Shown here piece after piece: positions 17,434 to 31,310 of a DNA stretch of 64,000 bases. The notes under the pieces are model-generated. The model had not been told where the DNA came from and made no database searches. It saw nothing but the letters and a program-made list of their open reading frames with translations. How positions within the stretch are numbered: position 1 is the stretch's first letter; every line of letters starts with the position of its first letter. The stretch is from Deinococcus aerolatus. GTDB lineage: Bacteria; Deinococcota; Deinococci; Deinococcales; Deinococcaceae. The translations under genes were made by a program, and so were the position numbers. The stretch spans positions 1 through 64,000 of the forward strand of contig NZ_BMOL01000011.1 in assembly GCF_014647055.1 (NCBI RefSeq), in the 5' to 3' direction.

Positions 17434-18657
17434 GTGAGCGCCCCTGCCCTGGTTTCAGTTTCTCGCAAGTTCTGGCAGGACACCCACCCCAGCGCCCTCT
17501 TGGCCGGGATGATTGCCGTGATCATTGGCTGGGCTGGGCCGAACGTGCTGGTCTACAGCGTGGCGCAGGCGGCGGGGCTCAGCGACGCCACGGCCATGTC
17601 ATGGCTGTGGGCTCACGCCATCTTCACCGGGCTGGCGGGTATCTATCTCAGCCTGCGGACCCGCATGCCCATGCTGAGCACCTGGTCAACGCCCGGCATC
17701 GCGTTTCTGGTCACGGCGTTGCCCGGCATTCCCTTTCCAGAGGCGGTGGGGGCGTTCGTGACCTCCGCCGTGCTGGTCTTTATTCTGGGGACCTTCGGGC
17801 CGCTTACACGGGCGCTGGGGGCCATCCCGCCGCACCTGGCCGCCGCGCTGAACGCCGCGATCCTGCTGCCCTTCGGCTTCAGGGCGGCGCAGGCGTTTGG
17901 CGTGCAGCCCGCGCTGGTGGGGGCCATGATCGTGGCGTACTTCGTGATCCGGCAGGTTTCGCCGCGCTGGGCGGTGGCCGCCGTGCTGGTGGTGGGGGTG
18001 GCCGCCAGTGCGGGCCTGGGCCTGTGGCACCCCGCGCCCATCGGACTGGCGCTGACCCAGCCGCAATTCGTGGTCCCGGCCTTCAGCCTGCATGCCACCA
18101 TCAATCTGGCGCTGCCGCTGACGCTGCTGGCCTTTACCGGACAGTTCGTGCCGGGTTTCGGCGTCCTCAAGACCAACGGCTACGAGCCTGCGCCGGGGCC
18201 GGTGCTGCGAACCTGCGGGGTGGCCAGCCTGGGCGCGGCCTTTGTGGGCTGCCACAACCTGACCCTGGGCGCGCTGCTGGCGAACATCGTCAGCGGCCCC
18301 GAGGCGCACCCGGACCCCGCCCGGCGCTACACGGCGGCGGTGTGGGCCGGCGGCATCAACATCCTGTTCGGGCTGTTCGCCGGCACCTTCGTGCACCTGA
18401 TGGGCATCCTGCCGGCTGAGGCGCTGGCCGCCCTGGCCGGCGTCGCGCTGCTGGGCGCGGTGGGCAGCAGCCTGCAGGGCGCTTTCCAGGGGCAGCCGGG
18501 CAGTCTGGCCGCCCCCATGATCATCCTGGTCACCCTGAGCGGCATCACCCCGCTGGGCATCGGGGCGGCCTTCTGGGGCATCCTGGCCGGGCTGGCGGTG
18601 TACGCGGCGGAGCAGCGGGGCGTGCGGCTGGCCAGGGCCGCGCCGGTCAAAGGCTGA
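17434..18657 (+). CDS. benE: BenE-family benzoate/H+ symporter-like transporter
   Basis: This 407-residue integral membrane protein has about 11-12 hydrophobic helices. The BenE pattern is visible: an N-terminal WQDTHPSALLAGMIAVIIGW, then STPGIAFLVT near 80, then VGCHNLTLGALLANI near 270-285. The family imports benzoate or related aromatic acids with protons. No benzoate catabolic genes are nearby, so the substrate is uncertain. The GTG at 17434 is chosen because CACAAT lies seven bases upstream, a leaderless pattern; the frame extends 17 codons further without support. Confidence 0.85.
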   Translation: MSAPALVSVSRKFWQDTHPSALLAGMIAVIIGWAGPNVLVYSVAQAAGLSDATAMSWLWAHAIFTGLAGIYLSLRTRMPMLSTWSTPGIAFLVTALPGIPFPEAVGAFVTSAVLVFILGTFGPLTRALGAIPPHLAAALNAAILLPFGFRAAQAFGVQPALVGAMIVAYFVIRQVSPRWAVAAVLVVGVAASAGLGLWHPAPIGLALTQPQFVVPAFSLHATINLALPLTLLAFTGQFVPGFGVLKTNGYEPAPGPVLRTCGVASLGAAFVGCHNLTLGALLANIVSGPEAHPDPARRYTAAVWAGGINILFGLFAGTFVHLMGILPAEALAALAGVALLGAVGSSLQGAFQGQPGSLAAPMIILVTLSGITPLGIGAAFWGILAGLAVYAAEQRGVRLARAAPVKG

Positions 18658-18701
18658 GCCGCGCATGGGGGCACGGGGCTGCCCCCGAGCCGCACCCGAG
18701 T

Positions 18702-19487
18702 TCAGCGCATCAGGTGTCCGCTCAGGGGCGCGTGGTCGCTCAGCCGCGCCGCGCGGTCTACCCGCACGCCGCCCAGCGTCACGCCCGCCGACAGCAGGTA
18801 GTCGATGCGCCAGCCGACGTTGTTGGCGTAGGCCCCGGCGCGGTTGCTCCACCAGGTGTACTCACTCTCCTCGCCCAGGGTGGCGCGGTGGGTGTCGGTC
18901 AGGCCGCCGGCCAGATGCCAGGTCATCCACTCGCGCTCGTGCGGCAGAAAGCCGCTGTTGCCCCGGTTGCTGCGCCAGTTCCTGAGGTCAATCTCCTGGT
19001 GCGCGATGTTGTAGTCGCCGCCGATGACCACGGGCTCGCCCTCCCCGATCAGCCCGGATGTCCAGTCCTGAAACCCGCCCAGCACGCGGTCCTTGAAGCC
19101 CTGCCGGGCCTCGCCGCTGCTGCCGCTGGGCAGGTAGACGCTGACATATCTCACGCCGCCGATCCGGGCGCTCAGGACCCGGCCCTCGGCGTCCATCTCA
19201 TCGTGGTTCATGCCCACGCGCACGTCCTCCAGCGGCTGCCTTGCCAGAATCGCCACGCCGCTGTAGCCCGCCTTCTGTGCCGGAAACCACGCGCTGTGGT
19301 AGCCCAAGTGGGCCAGGGCGTCGGGCATGGGGGAGGCCCGCACCTCCTGAAGCAGCAGCACGTCGGGGGCCTCGCGCCCGGCCCATTCGGCCAGCCCTTT
19401 GCGCAGGGCGCTGCGAATCCCGTTGGCGTTCAGGGTGCTGACCTTCAGGGGGGTCGGGGAAGGCTGTGGGGCAGGGGGAACCGTCAT
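18702..19487 (-). CDS. xth: Exodeoxyribonuclease III
   Basis: This apurinic/apyrimidinic endonuclease and 3'-5' exonuclease acts in base excision repair. Motifs are TLNANGIRSAL near residue 19, LLLQEVR near 45-51 with the metal-binding Glu, GDYNIAHQEIDLRN near 155-168, the RIDYLLSA segment near 228, and a terminal LSDHAPL with catalytic Asp-His. ATG 19487 gives 261 residues, normal for the family. TATCCT eight bases upstream suggests a leaderless message. The longer frame to 19613 overlaps the divergent small gene and is not supported. Confidence 0.92.
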   Translation of the reverse strand: MTVPPAPQPSPTPLKVSTLNANGIRSALRKGLAEWAGREAPDVLLLQEVRASPMPDALAHLGYHSAWFPAQKAGYSGVAILARQPLEDVRVGMNHDEMDAEGRVLSARIGGVRYVSVYLPSGSSGEARQGFKDRVLGGFQDWTSGLIGEGEPVVIGGDYNIAHQEIDLRNWRSNRGNSGFLPHEREWMTWHLAGGLTDTHRATLGEESEYTWWSNRAGAYANNVGWRIDYLLSAGVTLGGVRVDRAARLSDHAPLSGHLMR

Positions 19488-19602
19488 CGGCGCTGAGGAT
19501 AGCGCCCCGTCTATTTTGGCCAGTTGTGTCAGGGGTTGTGTCAAGACATATTGAATCAACTCGGCCCCGTCTGACGTTGATTTCAGGTACGCTACGGTCA
19601 CT

Positions 19603-19911
19603 ATGGCCGACATTAAATTTCTCGATGAAGCCGACGGTCAGGAATTCCAGATGACCCATCCCAGGGCGGCCCGCGTCCTGGAAGACATCAGGGCGTGGGC
19701 TCAGAACAACGGATTCGAGCACGTGGCGTTCTGGCGCGACGCCGACGACGCCCACAAACTGTGGGTCCAGCTAGGCGACGACCGGCTGAACTACTGGATT
19801 CACGACTCCACCTTCACCGAGGGCAAGCACGAGACGGTGGAAATGCAGATGGACTACGCCCGCGGTGCCCAGCGCCGCAGCGCCGCCGGCTACGCCAAGT
19901 TCGATAAATAA
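19603..19911 (+). CDS. Small hypothetical protein, 102 residues
   Basis: The protein begins MADIKFLDEADGQEFQMTHP and is charged and Trp-rich (AFWRDADDAHKLWVQLGDD). It appears alpha/beta and cytoplasmic, with no signal peptide. The start at ATG 19603 is preceded by TACGCT about nine bases upstream, so it may be leaderless. It diverges from the exonuclease III gene. I do not recognise a named family. Confidence 0.7.
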   Translation: MADIKFLDEADGQEFQMTHPRAARVLEDIRAWAQNNGFEHVAFWRDADDAHKLWVQLGDDRLNYWIHDSTFTEGKHETVEMQMDYARGAQRRSAAGYAKFDK

Positions 19912-20185
19912 CGGCGCGGCAGGTGGGCTGGGCGCGGGTCTCCGGACTGGCGCCCAGCCCGCTTTGCGGATAGTGCAGAGGAGGAGCCGTGCCGGGCATG
20001 CGCCGAGAAGCTGCCGTTCACTCCGATGCGATGCTCAGGCGATGGCGGGCCGCCCATTGCTGCACGTCCGTCGTCATCAGGGTCGGAGGCCGCCGGCCCG
20101 TGTGTCAGCGTAAATGGTCCCGCTCAGGATCGGGCGGTACGGGTCCGGGCGGGCTTTCGGCTGGTGTCATCAGGCCTAGTCCACG

Positions 20186-21337
20186 TCAGGGCTGGGTGTA
20201 GGTCACCCGGTACATCACGCCGTTGCCGTCGTCGGTCACGAACAATGCGCCGTCCGGGGCCACCTGAACGTCGGCGGGACGGCCCGTGGTGGACAGGCCC
20301 AGGGCGCCCAGAAAGCCGGTCATGAACTCCCCCGTCACGCCTGTCCTGGGATCGACGGTAATCACGCTGTACCCGCTTTTCTGTGGACGGTTCCAGGAGC
20401 CGTGCAGGGCCACGAACATCTGCCCGCGATACTGGGCGGGAAAGGCGGTGCCGGTGTAGAACGCCATGCCCAGCGGCGCGGCATGGGCGGTGGTGGTGGC
20501 AAAAGCCGGCTGCGCGGCCTCGCAGACCGCCGGGGTCTTTTTGCCAAAGGCCCTGTCCCAGACCTGTGGGGCACCGGCCTCCAGCGGGTAGCAGTACGGC
20601 CAGCCGTAATTCTTGCCGTCTATCACACGGAAAAAGGATTCGGGCGGGATGTCGTTGCCGGCCATGTCGCGCCCGTTGGCGGTGGCGTACAGCGTGTCCC
20701 CGAGCCACTCCAGTCCCACCGCGTTGCGCAGCCCGCTGGCGAAGGGGCGCCCGTTCTTGCCGTCGGCGTCGTAGACCCACACGGCGGCCCGCCGGGGATC
20801 ACTTTCCTCGCAGACGTTGCAGGTGCTGCCCATCGCCACGTACAGCCGGTCGTCCGGCCCGAAGACGATGGTGCGCGAGTGGTGCTGTCCCCCGGCAGGC
20901 AGGTCAATGATCTTCTCGGGGGCCGCCCCCGGCTTCAGGTCACCGTTCGTGTAGGGCAGGCGAATCACGCCGTCGGTGTTGGCGACGTACAGAAAGCCGC
21001 CGTGAAAGGCCAGACTGTTGGGGCGGTCCAGACCATCCAGGTAGGTCTGCGCCGCGTCCAGCCGCCCGTTTCTGTCCCGGTCCGGCAGCGCGAGCACCCG
21101 GCCCGTGCCGGGCTCCTTGCCCGCATCGGCCACGAACAGGTCCCCGTTGGGGGCCAGGGCCATCAGGCGCGGCTTGCCCAGGCCCTGGGCGTACAGCTCG
21201 GCCTGGAACCCCGCCGGCAGGGTCAGCCCGACGTTGGGCCTGCTGGTATCGGGCTGCTGGACCACAGCGCAGGAGGCAAGAGTCAGGGTCAGCAGCCCGC
21301 CGATCAGGGCCGCGCGTCGTTGGCTGGGAGAGGACAT
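20186..21337 (-). CDS. Sorbosone/glucose dehydrogenase-like beta-propeller lipoprotein
   Basis: A lipoprotein signal with lipobox LASC ends at Cys 23. The rest is a six-bladed beta-propeller of the soluble glucose/sorbosone dehydrogenase type: GLGKPRLMALAPNGDLFVAD near 52-71, QHHSRTIVFGPDDRLYVAMG near 150-170, and HGSWNRPQKSGYSV near 315-328. Such enzymes oxidise sugars using PQQ, but PQQ synthesis genes are not in this window, so the cofactor is uncertain. The protein is probably anchored on the outer face of the cytoplasmic membrane. It stands alone. Confidence 0.82.
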   Translation of the reverse strand: MSSPSQRRAALIGGLLTLTLASCAVVQQPDTSRPNVGLTLPAGFQAELYAQGLGKPRLMALAPNGDLFVADAGKEPGTGRVLALPDRDRNGRLDAAQTYLDGLDRPNSLAFHGGFLYVANTDGVIRLPYTNGDLKPGAAPEKIIDLPAGGQHHSRTIVFGPDDRLYVAMGSTCNVCEESDPRRAAVWVYDADGKNGRPFASGLRNAVGLEWLGDTLYATANGRDMAGNDIPPESFFRVIDGKNYGWPYCYPLEAGAPQVWDRAFGKKTPAVCEAAQPAFATTTAHAAPLGMAFYTGTAFPAQYRGQMFVALHGSWNRPQKSGYSVITVDPRTGVTGEFMTGFLGALGLSTTGRPADVQVAPDGALFVTDDGNGVMYRVTYTQP

Positions 21338-21602
21338 GCCTCAGCAGACCCCTGCGGTATGAAAATGGCCGGTCATCTGGTTAAAGCGCCGCTGATCAAG
21401 TCTCCAGGGGTCACCGTCTTCCGGGGGCAGGCGGGCGGCAGAGGCACAGGGCGGCCGCAGCTGGGGTGCCCCGCCGCTGCGTGAATCTCTGCTGAACCAC
21501 GCCGGGACGCCCTTTCACGATTTACTGGAAAAACCTCCATCCAGCGCTGAGATTAGGGGGCAGGCCACCTTTGTACCCCAGGCCCCACGCGACAGTGCCC
21601 CT

Positions 21603-21818
21603 ATGAAGACTTCCAACGTGCTGTACATCCTTGGTTACGCCTCGATCCTGCTCTCGGCCAGCAACTTCCTGCGCGGCAAGGCCAAGTCCGGCCACACCCA
21701 GGACGTCAAGGAGCGCGACGGCCTGTTCCTGGGCCACTGGGCCCCCACCTTCTTCATTCTGGGCAAGGTGGCCGAGGACCGCGAGAAGGACGGGCGCAGC
21801 CTGCTGGACTTCAGCTAA
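21603..21818 (+). CDS. Small hypothetical protein, 71 residues
   Basis: The sequence opens MKTSNVLYILGYASILLSAS, a hydrophobic helix that could be a membrane anchor. A basic stretch (RGKAKSGHTQDVKERDG), a second hydrophobic part (HWAPTFFILGKVAE) and an acidic tail follow. GACAGT lies six bases before ATG 21603, a possible leaderless arrangement. I do not recognise the family. Strong hairpins follow within 15 bases of the stop, consistent with a monocistronic gene. Confidence 0.65.
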   Translation: MKTSNVLYILGYASILLSASNFLRGKAKSGHTQDVKERDGLFLGHWAPTFFILGKVAEDREKDGRSLLDFS

Positions 21819-21830
21819 AGCCGTTGGAAA

Positions 21831-21853
21831 CCGGAAACCTGTATGGTTTCCGG
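21831..21853 (+). terminator. Hairpin after the small gene
   Basis: CCGGAAACC (21831-21839) pairs with GGTTTCCGG (21845-21853) around a five-base loop, starting 12 bases past the stop codon. The following T content is modest. Confidence 0.55.
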
Positions 21854-21867
21854 CTTAGCTTAAAGGT

Positions 21868-21900
21868 GCAGCCACGGGAAGGGGTTCTTCCGGTGGCTGC
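21868..21900. terminator. Second hairpin between convergent genes
   Basis: GCAGCCAC (21868-21875) pairs with GTGGCTGC (21893-21900), with further inner pairing of GGAAG and CTTCC. It lies between the small gene and the convergent DUF2254 gene and may serve either. Confidence 0.5.
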
Positions 21901-21953
21901 GTCGCGTTTGTGGTGCAAACGTGGGGCGGGTGTGCGTTCTCTTCCGTTTCCGT

Positions 21954-23300
21954 TCACCTGACCCGATTGCCCTGCGCCTGCTGAACTGCGTGCTGGGCCG
22001 CCGCCTTGACCTCGGCGTCCTGACCGTTGGCCAGGGTGTCCAGCAGTTCGCGGTAACGCTTCTCAATGTCGGCCCGGTCTCCCGAGTTCGCGGTGTTGGC
22101 CAGGGCGTCCTCGTACACCAGGCGGGCGTGGCGGCGAATCGCGGCGCGGCGCTCGTCGTCTTTTAAGCACGAAGCAGTGGTCCTGAAAACCTCCAGCATC
22201 CGCAACATCACGCTGGGGCTGCCCTTGCCGTACTGGCGGATCATGTTGAACATGGTGTTGGTCAGGCCGTCAAAATCAGTGACCGGCACCACCAGCCGCA
22301 ACTGGTGGTCCTGGTAATACACGCCGTCGGGCCAGCGGCGGTCCTGCAGGCTGCACAGCGCGTCGCCGAAGCGGTCGATCACGTCGATGGCCGTCACCGG
22401 ATCGTTCACGCCGGGGCTCAGCGCGCGGGCGGCCACCTCGGCCAGCTGGCGCACGCTGTATTCAAGATCCTGCCCCACGGTGCGGCGGTCCCCCAGCGTC
22501 AGGGCGTCCATCACGCCGTCCGGCAACCGGGGCACGCCCACCGCGATCACCGAGTTGGGAAACACGTAATCGCCGGGCCGGACGTGCAGCAACAGGGCCA
22601 CGTTGGCCTCGTCGGCACGCCCCAGCAGCAGGTCGTGGTCCAGCAGTTGCAGGTAGCCGCCGCTGGGGGCGTGCAGCACCTCGCCGCCCTGCCAGAACGC
22701 GGGCGGTGGGGCCACCGCCAGGTCACGGTTGGGATCTTCCTTCTGGGTGGCGCTCATCAGTGAGTCGCGCATGTCGTTGCGCAGCAGGTTGGCGACGTGG
22801 GTGATGTTGATCGAGCCGGTCACGTGCGCCAGGTAATACACCAGCATGGCGACGCTGGCAATCGCCAGCACCAGTGCGAAGGTCACGTTGTAGTGCGGCA
22901 CGAAGGGCTGATCCTGGCTGCCGGTCACCGCGCGCAGGGTGTACAGCGAAAAGGCGAAGGTGGCGATGAAGGTGCCCAGCGTGAGCTGGTTGCCCCGGTC
23001 CCGCGTGAAGTTGTCCAGCAGGCGCGGGCCCATGGACCCGGCGGCGTAGGACAGCGCGGCGATGGTGATGGAGAAGACCGTGCCTGCCACGCCGATACTG
23101 CTGCCCGCGATGGCCGACAGCAGGTTGCGCGACCCGGTCTCGCCGCCGCTGTACACGAAACTCAGACCGTCCGGGACGCCGTAAGCCTCCTCGGTGCTGA
23201 TGCCCGCCTCGGCCAGGATCAGGGCCAGCGCGGTCATGACGGCCGGAATGAACCAGAATTCCTGGGTGGTCTGGCGCAGGCGCAGGCGGGTGCGTTTCAC
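21954..23300 (-). CDS. DUF2254 family membrane protein
   Basis: This 448-residue protein has an N-terminal membrane region: helices near 16-33 (FWFIPAVMTALALILAE), 62-88, 105-125 and 138-160. A large soluble C-terminal domain follows. The family signature GVNDPVTAIDVIDRFGDAL lies near 300-318. DUF2254 function is unknown. The gene follows the MscS gene with a four-base ATGA overlap, so the pair is coupled. A role in envelope or osmotic physiology is a guess from that partner. Confidence 0.85.
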   Translation of the reverse strand: MKRTRLRLRQTTQEFWFIPAVMTALALILAEAGISTEEAYGVPDGLSFVYSGGETGSRNLLSAIAGSSIGVAGTVFSITIAALSYAAGSMGPRLLDNFTRDRGNQLTLGTFIATFAFSLYTLRAVTGSQDQPFVPHYNVTFALVLAIASVAMLVYYLAHVTGSINITHVANLLRNDMRDSLMSATQKEDPNRDLAVAPPPAFWQGGEVLHAPSGGYLQLLDHDLLLGRADEANVALLLHVRPGDYVFPNSVIAVGVPRLPDGVMDALTLGDRRTVGQDLEYSVRQLAEVAARALSPGVNDPVTAIDVIDRFGDALCSLQDRRWPDGVYYQDHQLRLVVPVTDFDGLTNTMFNMIRQYGKGSPSVMLRMLEVFRTTASCLKDDERRAAIRRHARLVYEDALANTANSGDRADIEKRYRELLDTLANGQDAEVKAAAQHAVQQAQGNRVR

Positions 23301-24283
23301 GGGTGCTGGACCTGGGACCGGGGCTGAGCGTCTGTTGCTTCCCGGTTGCCTTTGCGCTGAAGTTCCAGACGTGACTCGGGGTTGTCCTGACGGGCGGGCC
23401 AGCCCTCGCGCTGCTGGGCGCGGTTGCCGTCCGTCGCCTCGGTCTGGTCATGAAACAGCACCTGCTGGGTGGGAAAGGGCAGGTCAAATCCGGCGGCAGG
23501 CAGGGCGCCGCGAATCGCCTCCAGCACGCTGTCCTGGGCCTCCACCGCCTCCCGGCGCACCGGCGGGTCGATCCAGAAGCGGACGTCCAGATTCACCGAG
23601 AAATCGCCCAGTTCGCGGACCAGCACGCTGGGGGCGGGGTCTTGCAACAGGCCGTCGAGCCCGCCCAGCGTCTTCAGGATCAGGGCGCGGGCCGCCGCGA
23701 TGTCGTCCCCGTAGCCGATGCCCACCGTGACCGACAGGCGGCGCTGCGGGTAGGCGGTGTTCACGGTGACGCGGTTGGTGTACAGCTCGGAGTTGGGAAT
23801 GACCACCCGGCGGTTGTCGTAGGTTCGCAGCAGCGTGGCACGCACCTGAATGTCCTCCACCACGCCCTCGTGTTCGCCGGAGACGATCTGATCGCCAATC
23901 CGGAAGGGCCGCGTGACTAGAATCAGGATGCCCGCCAGCAGGTTCTGGAAAATGTCCTTGAAGGCAAATCCGATGGCCACTCCGCTGACCCCCAGCGCCC
24001 CGAACAGCGAGGCGGCAGTCAGGGTGGGGAAGATTACCGTCAGCGCCACCAGCACGCCCACGGCCAGCACCAGCCACGACACGATGCGTGAGAACACCAG
24101 GGCAATGCCCTTGGACTGACCGGCCCGCTGCGACAGGCTGGTCACGGCGTTGCGTGCCAGCCGGGCGAGGCCCATGAACACCAGAAAGACCAGCAGGCCG
24201 ATCAAAATATTGGGAATGGTGACGACAAAGGTCTGAAGCAGGTTCTGCATCCGCGTCCAGACGGCGCTCAATTCGAGATTCAT
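23297..24283 (-). CDS. MscS-family mechanosensitive channel
   Basis: This 328-residue channel has N-terminal helices at about 17-40 and 67-88. The pore-lining helix and beta domain read [20 protein letters not shown] near 93-112, then [19 protein letters not shown] near 114-132. [12 protein letters not shown] near 160-171 is a further family motif. It opens under membrane tension to release ions on hypo-osmotic shock. The C-terminal 50 residues are polar and probably disordered. It is transcribed with the DUF2254 gene, overlapping by four bases. TACGGT nine bases before ATG 24283 may be the -10. Confidence 0.9.
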   Translation of the reverse strand: MNLELSAVWTRMQNLLQTFVVTIPNILIGLLVFLVFMGLARLARNAVTSLSQRAGQSKGIALVFSRIVSWLVLAVGVLVALTVIFPTLTAASLFGALGVSGVAIGFAFKDIFQNLLAGILILVTRPFRIGDQIVSGEHEGVVEDIQVRATLLRTYDNRRVVIPNSELYTNRVTVNTAYPQRRLSVTVGIGYGDDIAAARALILKTLGGLDGLLQDPAPSVLVRELGDFSVNLDVRFWIDPPVRREAVEAQDSVLEAIRGALPAAGFDLPFPTQQVLFHDQTEATDGNRAQQREGWPARQDNPESRLELQRKGNREATDAQPRSQVQHP

Positions 24284-24333
24284 GCGGCCTCTACCGTACT
24301 GTGCGGGCGGTCAGCGGCGTGTGCGGGGCGTAT

Positions 24334-24885
24334 TCATGTCCCTTTGGCTGTTGGCCGGATGGCCGGGCTGATACGTCCGCTGTCCGGCTCCTGCAGCACG
24401 CTGATGCGCCCGCCGGATTCCAGCACCGCGAAAGCCACGCCCTCCACGCTGTTGACGCCCGCCTGCCGCAGCTCCTCTTGCAGAATCGCGTCCGAGACGC
24501 GGGCGCGGCGCATGGCCTCACGGCGAATCTGGCCGCGCTCCACCAGCACCACCGGGCCGTTGTCGAAGACCCGCTGGGCCCGCTCCGAGCGGGCGCTGAG
24601 ACCCGACACCACCGCCTGCAACCCCACCAGCACCAGCAGGCTCAGGCTGCTTTCCACAACGCTCTTGCCCAGAATCGCGCTGGCGACCAGCGACCCGGCG
24701 GCGACATTGGTCAGGAAGTCGTAGGAGGTGAAGGTGGCAAAGGTCCGCGCCCCGAAGGTGCGGGCCAGCACGACAATGTACCCGAACAGCAGCGCGGTGC
24801 TGAGCATGATCCTCACCACCAGCCGCACGGACCAGCCGTTCTCGGGGGTCATCAAGTTAATCAGGACGTTCCACAGCAGTTCCAT
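24334..24885 (-). CDS. DUF421 (YetF-like) membrane protein
   Basis: This 183-residue protein has N-terminal membrane helices ([19 protein letters not shown] near 24-42 and [13 protein letters not shown] near 57-70). The DUF421 soluble domain follows, with [20 protein letters not shown] near 108-127 and [20 protein letters not shown] near 134-153. The start at ATG 24885 matches the short N-terminus of the family; the much longer open frame upstream is antisense to glnS. The function of DUF421 is not established. It is divergent from glnS. Confidence 0.85.
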   Translation of the reverse strand: MELLWNVLINLMTPENGWSVRLVVRIMLSTALLFGYIVVLARTFGARTFATFTSYDFLTNVAAGSLVASAILGKSVVESSLSLLVLVGLQAVVSGLSARSERAQRVFDNGPVVLVERGQIRREAMRRARVSDAILQEELRQAGVNSVEGVAFAVLESGGRISVLQEPDSGRISPAIRPTAKGT

Positions 24886-25005
24886 ACGGCAGTGTGCGGG
24901 TTGCGGGGCGCAGAGCCGTGTGACGGGCGTAAGGGCGGGCCTCACGAATGGAAAAACCGTCGGCGGCGTCCTGCGGCCCCGCTGCCACGCGGGTATGCTG
25001 GCAGG

Positions 25006-27426
<2,421 letters not shown>

Positions 27427-27483
27427 GCGCAGGAAAACGCAGGGGGCCGGGGAGAGACTGCCCCGGTTCCCGTTCTGCTCCGG

Positions 27484-28941
27484 CTAGTTCAGCATCCGGC
27501 CATCCTGCTGGCCCAGCAGTGTCTGTGCCCGCGCCAGCAGGTCCTGCAGGGTGCCGTGCCAGTCGTCGCTCTCGGGGGTGTGTTCCAGTGCCTGCTGGGC
27601 GTGCGCCACGGCGGCGGCAGGATTGGGAAAGCCCTGCTGGGCCATCACGTCGGCGGCCATCTGGTGCCCGATGATCCAGTCACGGCTGTCGGGGGCGGCC
27701 TCGCGCACCACCCGCTCGTAGTGTTCCAGCGCCTCGTCCAGCTGAAAGTAGTCCAGGGCCACGCTGCCCAGCACCAGGCTGGCGGGAATCACCGCGCCCT
27801 GCGCCAGCGCCTGCTCGGCGGCCAGCTGCGCCTCGGGCATGCGGCCCAGGCGGTAGTCGCACTCGGCGATGTCGGCCAGGACCTCGGGCTGGTACGGGTA
27901 GTGAGGCTCGTTCAGGGCAATTTCCAGCCGGTCACGGGCCTCCACCGGGCGGTCCATGTCCAGCAGGGCCACGCCCAGCTCGTGGTTGGCGTAGGGACGG
28001 TCGCCCTCCTCGGCCAGCGTCAGGGCGGCCTCGAACGCCACGATGGCCTTTTCCTGCTGGCCCAGGTGACTCAGGATCTGGCCGCGCAGCAGCGCCACCA
28101 CGTAGCCCGGCGTGCCGTGCTGGCGTTCCAGCCGGTCTGCCTCGCGGATCATGTCCAGGGCGGCGTCCGGCAGGTCCAGCTGCAGCAGCGCCTGGGCACG
28201 CAGGTAGTGCCAGGTGGCGAGGTTCAGGCCCTCGTCCTCGGCCTGCATGGGGTTGATCGCCGCCCGCCTGCCCGAGCCGTACAGTAGCCGCGCGTTGTCC
28301 AGCACGGTCTTGGCGTCCTCGGGTCGCCCGTCCTGGATCAGCAGCGCGGCCTGCTCCTGCAGCATCACTGCGCGGTCCAGCCCGGTGGCTAGATGCGCGG
28401 CCTCGGCATACAGGTTGATGGCGTCCGCCGTGTGGCCCAGCTGTTCCTGGCAGTCGGCCTGCCACGAGCGCAGCCGCCAGCGCAGGTGTGCGGGCAGTTC
28501 GTCTGCGGCGAGGTGCAGGTCCAGGGCCGCCTGCGGCTGCTCGGCCAGGGCCAGGGCGCACAGGGCGTGAAAGCGGGCCACCGGATCGGCTGCCTCGCGC
28601 GCGGCCCCGGCAGGGGGAGCCGCTTCCGGGCCGCGCGTGCGGGCGTCAAGTTCGGCCTTCAGGGCCAGATACAGCGGCTCCCCCTCCACCGCCGGGTCCA
28701 GCCTGCGCGCCTCCGACAGCGCCGTGCCCAGCTGTTCGGTGGCCGCGTCGCCGTACAGCGCGTGCAGGCTGCCCAGGTACAGGCACAGGCGGGCCGCCGT
28801 GGCCTGCCCGCCGCGCGCCGGTTTGCCTCTGGCAGGTATGGCCTCGTCCAGCGCGGCGTCCAGTACGCTGAAGGCCGTCTCGTAGTCGCCCCCGGCCAGG
28901 GCCGTGCAAGCCTGTTGCCAGGTGGTGTCCGCATCAATCAT
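27484..28941 (-). CDS. Tetratricopeptide-repeat protein
   Basis: This 485-residue soluble protein is built largely of TPR-like helix pairs. Examples are [21 protein letters not shown] near 188-208, [23 protein letters not shown] near 295-317, and [18 protein letters not shown] near 405-422. No catalytic domain is visible, so it is likely a protein-interaction scaffold. TATCCT eight bases before ATG 28941 suggests a leaderless start; the frame runs 23 codons further without support. It is convergent with glnS and has no operon partner. Confidence 0.82.
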   Translation of the reverse strand: MIDADTTWQQACTALAGGDYETAFSVLDAALDEAIPARGKPARGGQATAARLCLYLGSLHALYGDAATEQLGTALSEARRLDPAVEGEPLYLALKAELDARTRGPEAAPPAGAAREAADPVARFHALCALALAEQPQAALDLHLAADELPAHLRWRLRSWQADCQEQLGHTADAINLYAEAAHLATGLDRAVMLQEQAALLIQDGRPEDAKTVLDNARLLYGSGRRAAINPMQAEDEGLNLATWHYLRAQALLQLDLPDAALDMIREADRLERQHGTPGYVVALLRGQILSHLGQQEKAIVAFEAALTLAEEGDRPYANHELGVALLDMDRPVEARDRLEIALNEPHYPYQPEVLADIAECDYRLGRMPEAQLAAEQALAQGAVIPASLVLGSVALDYFQLDEALEHYERVVREAAPDSRDWIIGHQMAADVMAQQGFPNPAAAVAHAQQALEHTPESDDWHGTLQDLLARAQTLLGQQDGRMLN

Positions 28942-29064
28942 TCCCTGCCAGGATAGTCCATCCTTCAGACGGTTGACCGTGGGTGGGGGAGGCGCGCTTC
29001 TACGGTCCATGCCCCAGACTCCGCCGCCCTCCCGCCTGCCCCTGTCGCCGTGGCTGCGGCCAGG

Positions 29065-29291
29065 CAGCGTGGCCGTGCCCGACAGCAGCTTGAAAGTCAG
29101 AACGTCGTGTACCGCTTCGAGGCCCCTAGCCCGTGGCTCGGCATTCTGCTGAACGGCCTGCCCATCCCATCATCCTGCTGCTCGGCATCCCTGTCCTTTT
29201 CCTGACCGTCATGCTGCCCTGGCTGTTGAGCCGCCGTAGCCCCCAGAGAACCTTTCGGAACGCTAAAGACTGCCCCAAATCACACTTGTAA
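29065..29291 (+). pseudogene. Degenerate duplicate of the ftsH N-terminal region
   Basis: From about 29065 to 29200 the sequence is clearly similar to ftsH bases 29650-29795. VAVPDSSL is followed, after a deletion, by [15 protein letters not shown] matching [15 protein letters not shown], then a hydrophobic second membrane segment. A frameshift near 29163 is needed to continue into [15 protein letters not shown], and the copy ends at TAA 29289-29291 with no AAA or protease domain. It cannot encode a functional protease. It lies about 100 bases before ftsH, so it is a local partial duplication or a recombination scar. Confidence 0.75.
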
Positions 29292-29312
29292 CGCGGGACA
29301 AATTCATTCACC

Positions 29313-29340
29313 TTGAGTCTGGTACACTCAAGTCTATAGA
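29313..29340 (+). promoter_or_regulatory. ftsH promoter with internal inverted repeat
   Basis: TTGAGT (29313-29318) and TATAGA (29335-29340) are 16 bases apart, 47 bases before the ftsH start. The inverted repeat CTTGAGT/ACTCAAG (29312-29318 and 29326-29332) covers the -35 and spacer, a natural place for a repressor. Confidence 0.6.
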
Positions 29341-29387
29341 GGGCGAGTTCCGCCCCATTCTTCTCTTTTCCCCCTGGAGGAACGTTC

Positions 29388-31256
<1,869 letters not shown>

Positions 31257-31272
31257 CCTTCCCTTTCAACCG

Positions 31273-31302
31273 AAAGCCCCCGCCGAGTTGCGGGGGTTTT
31301 TC
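31273..31302 (+). terminator. ftsH terminator
   Basis: The stem AAGCCCCCGC with GCGGGGG and trailing T residues is an intrinsic terminator beginning 17 bases after the ftsH stop. Its A-rich 5' side could also serve the convergent DinB gene. Confidence 0.8.
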
Positions 31303-31310
31303 GTGCATCT

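Noticed and set aside
24301..25005. N-terminal extension of glnS by 235 codons
   Set aside because: It lies antisense to the DUF421 gene. A -10 element and the conserved GlnRS N-terminus support ATG 25006.
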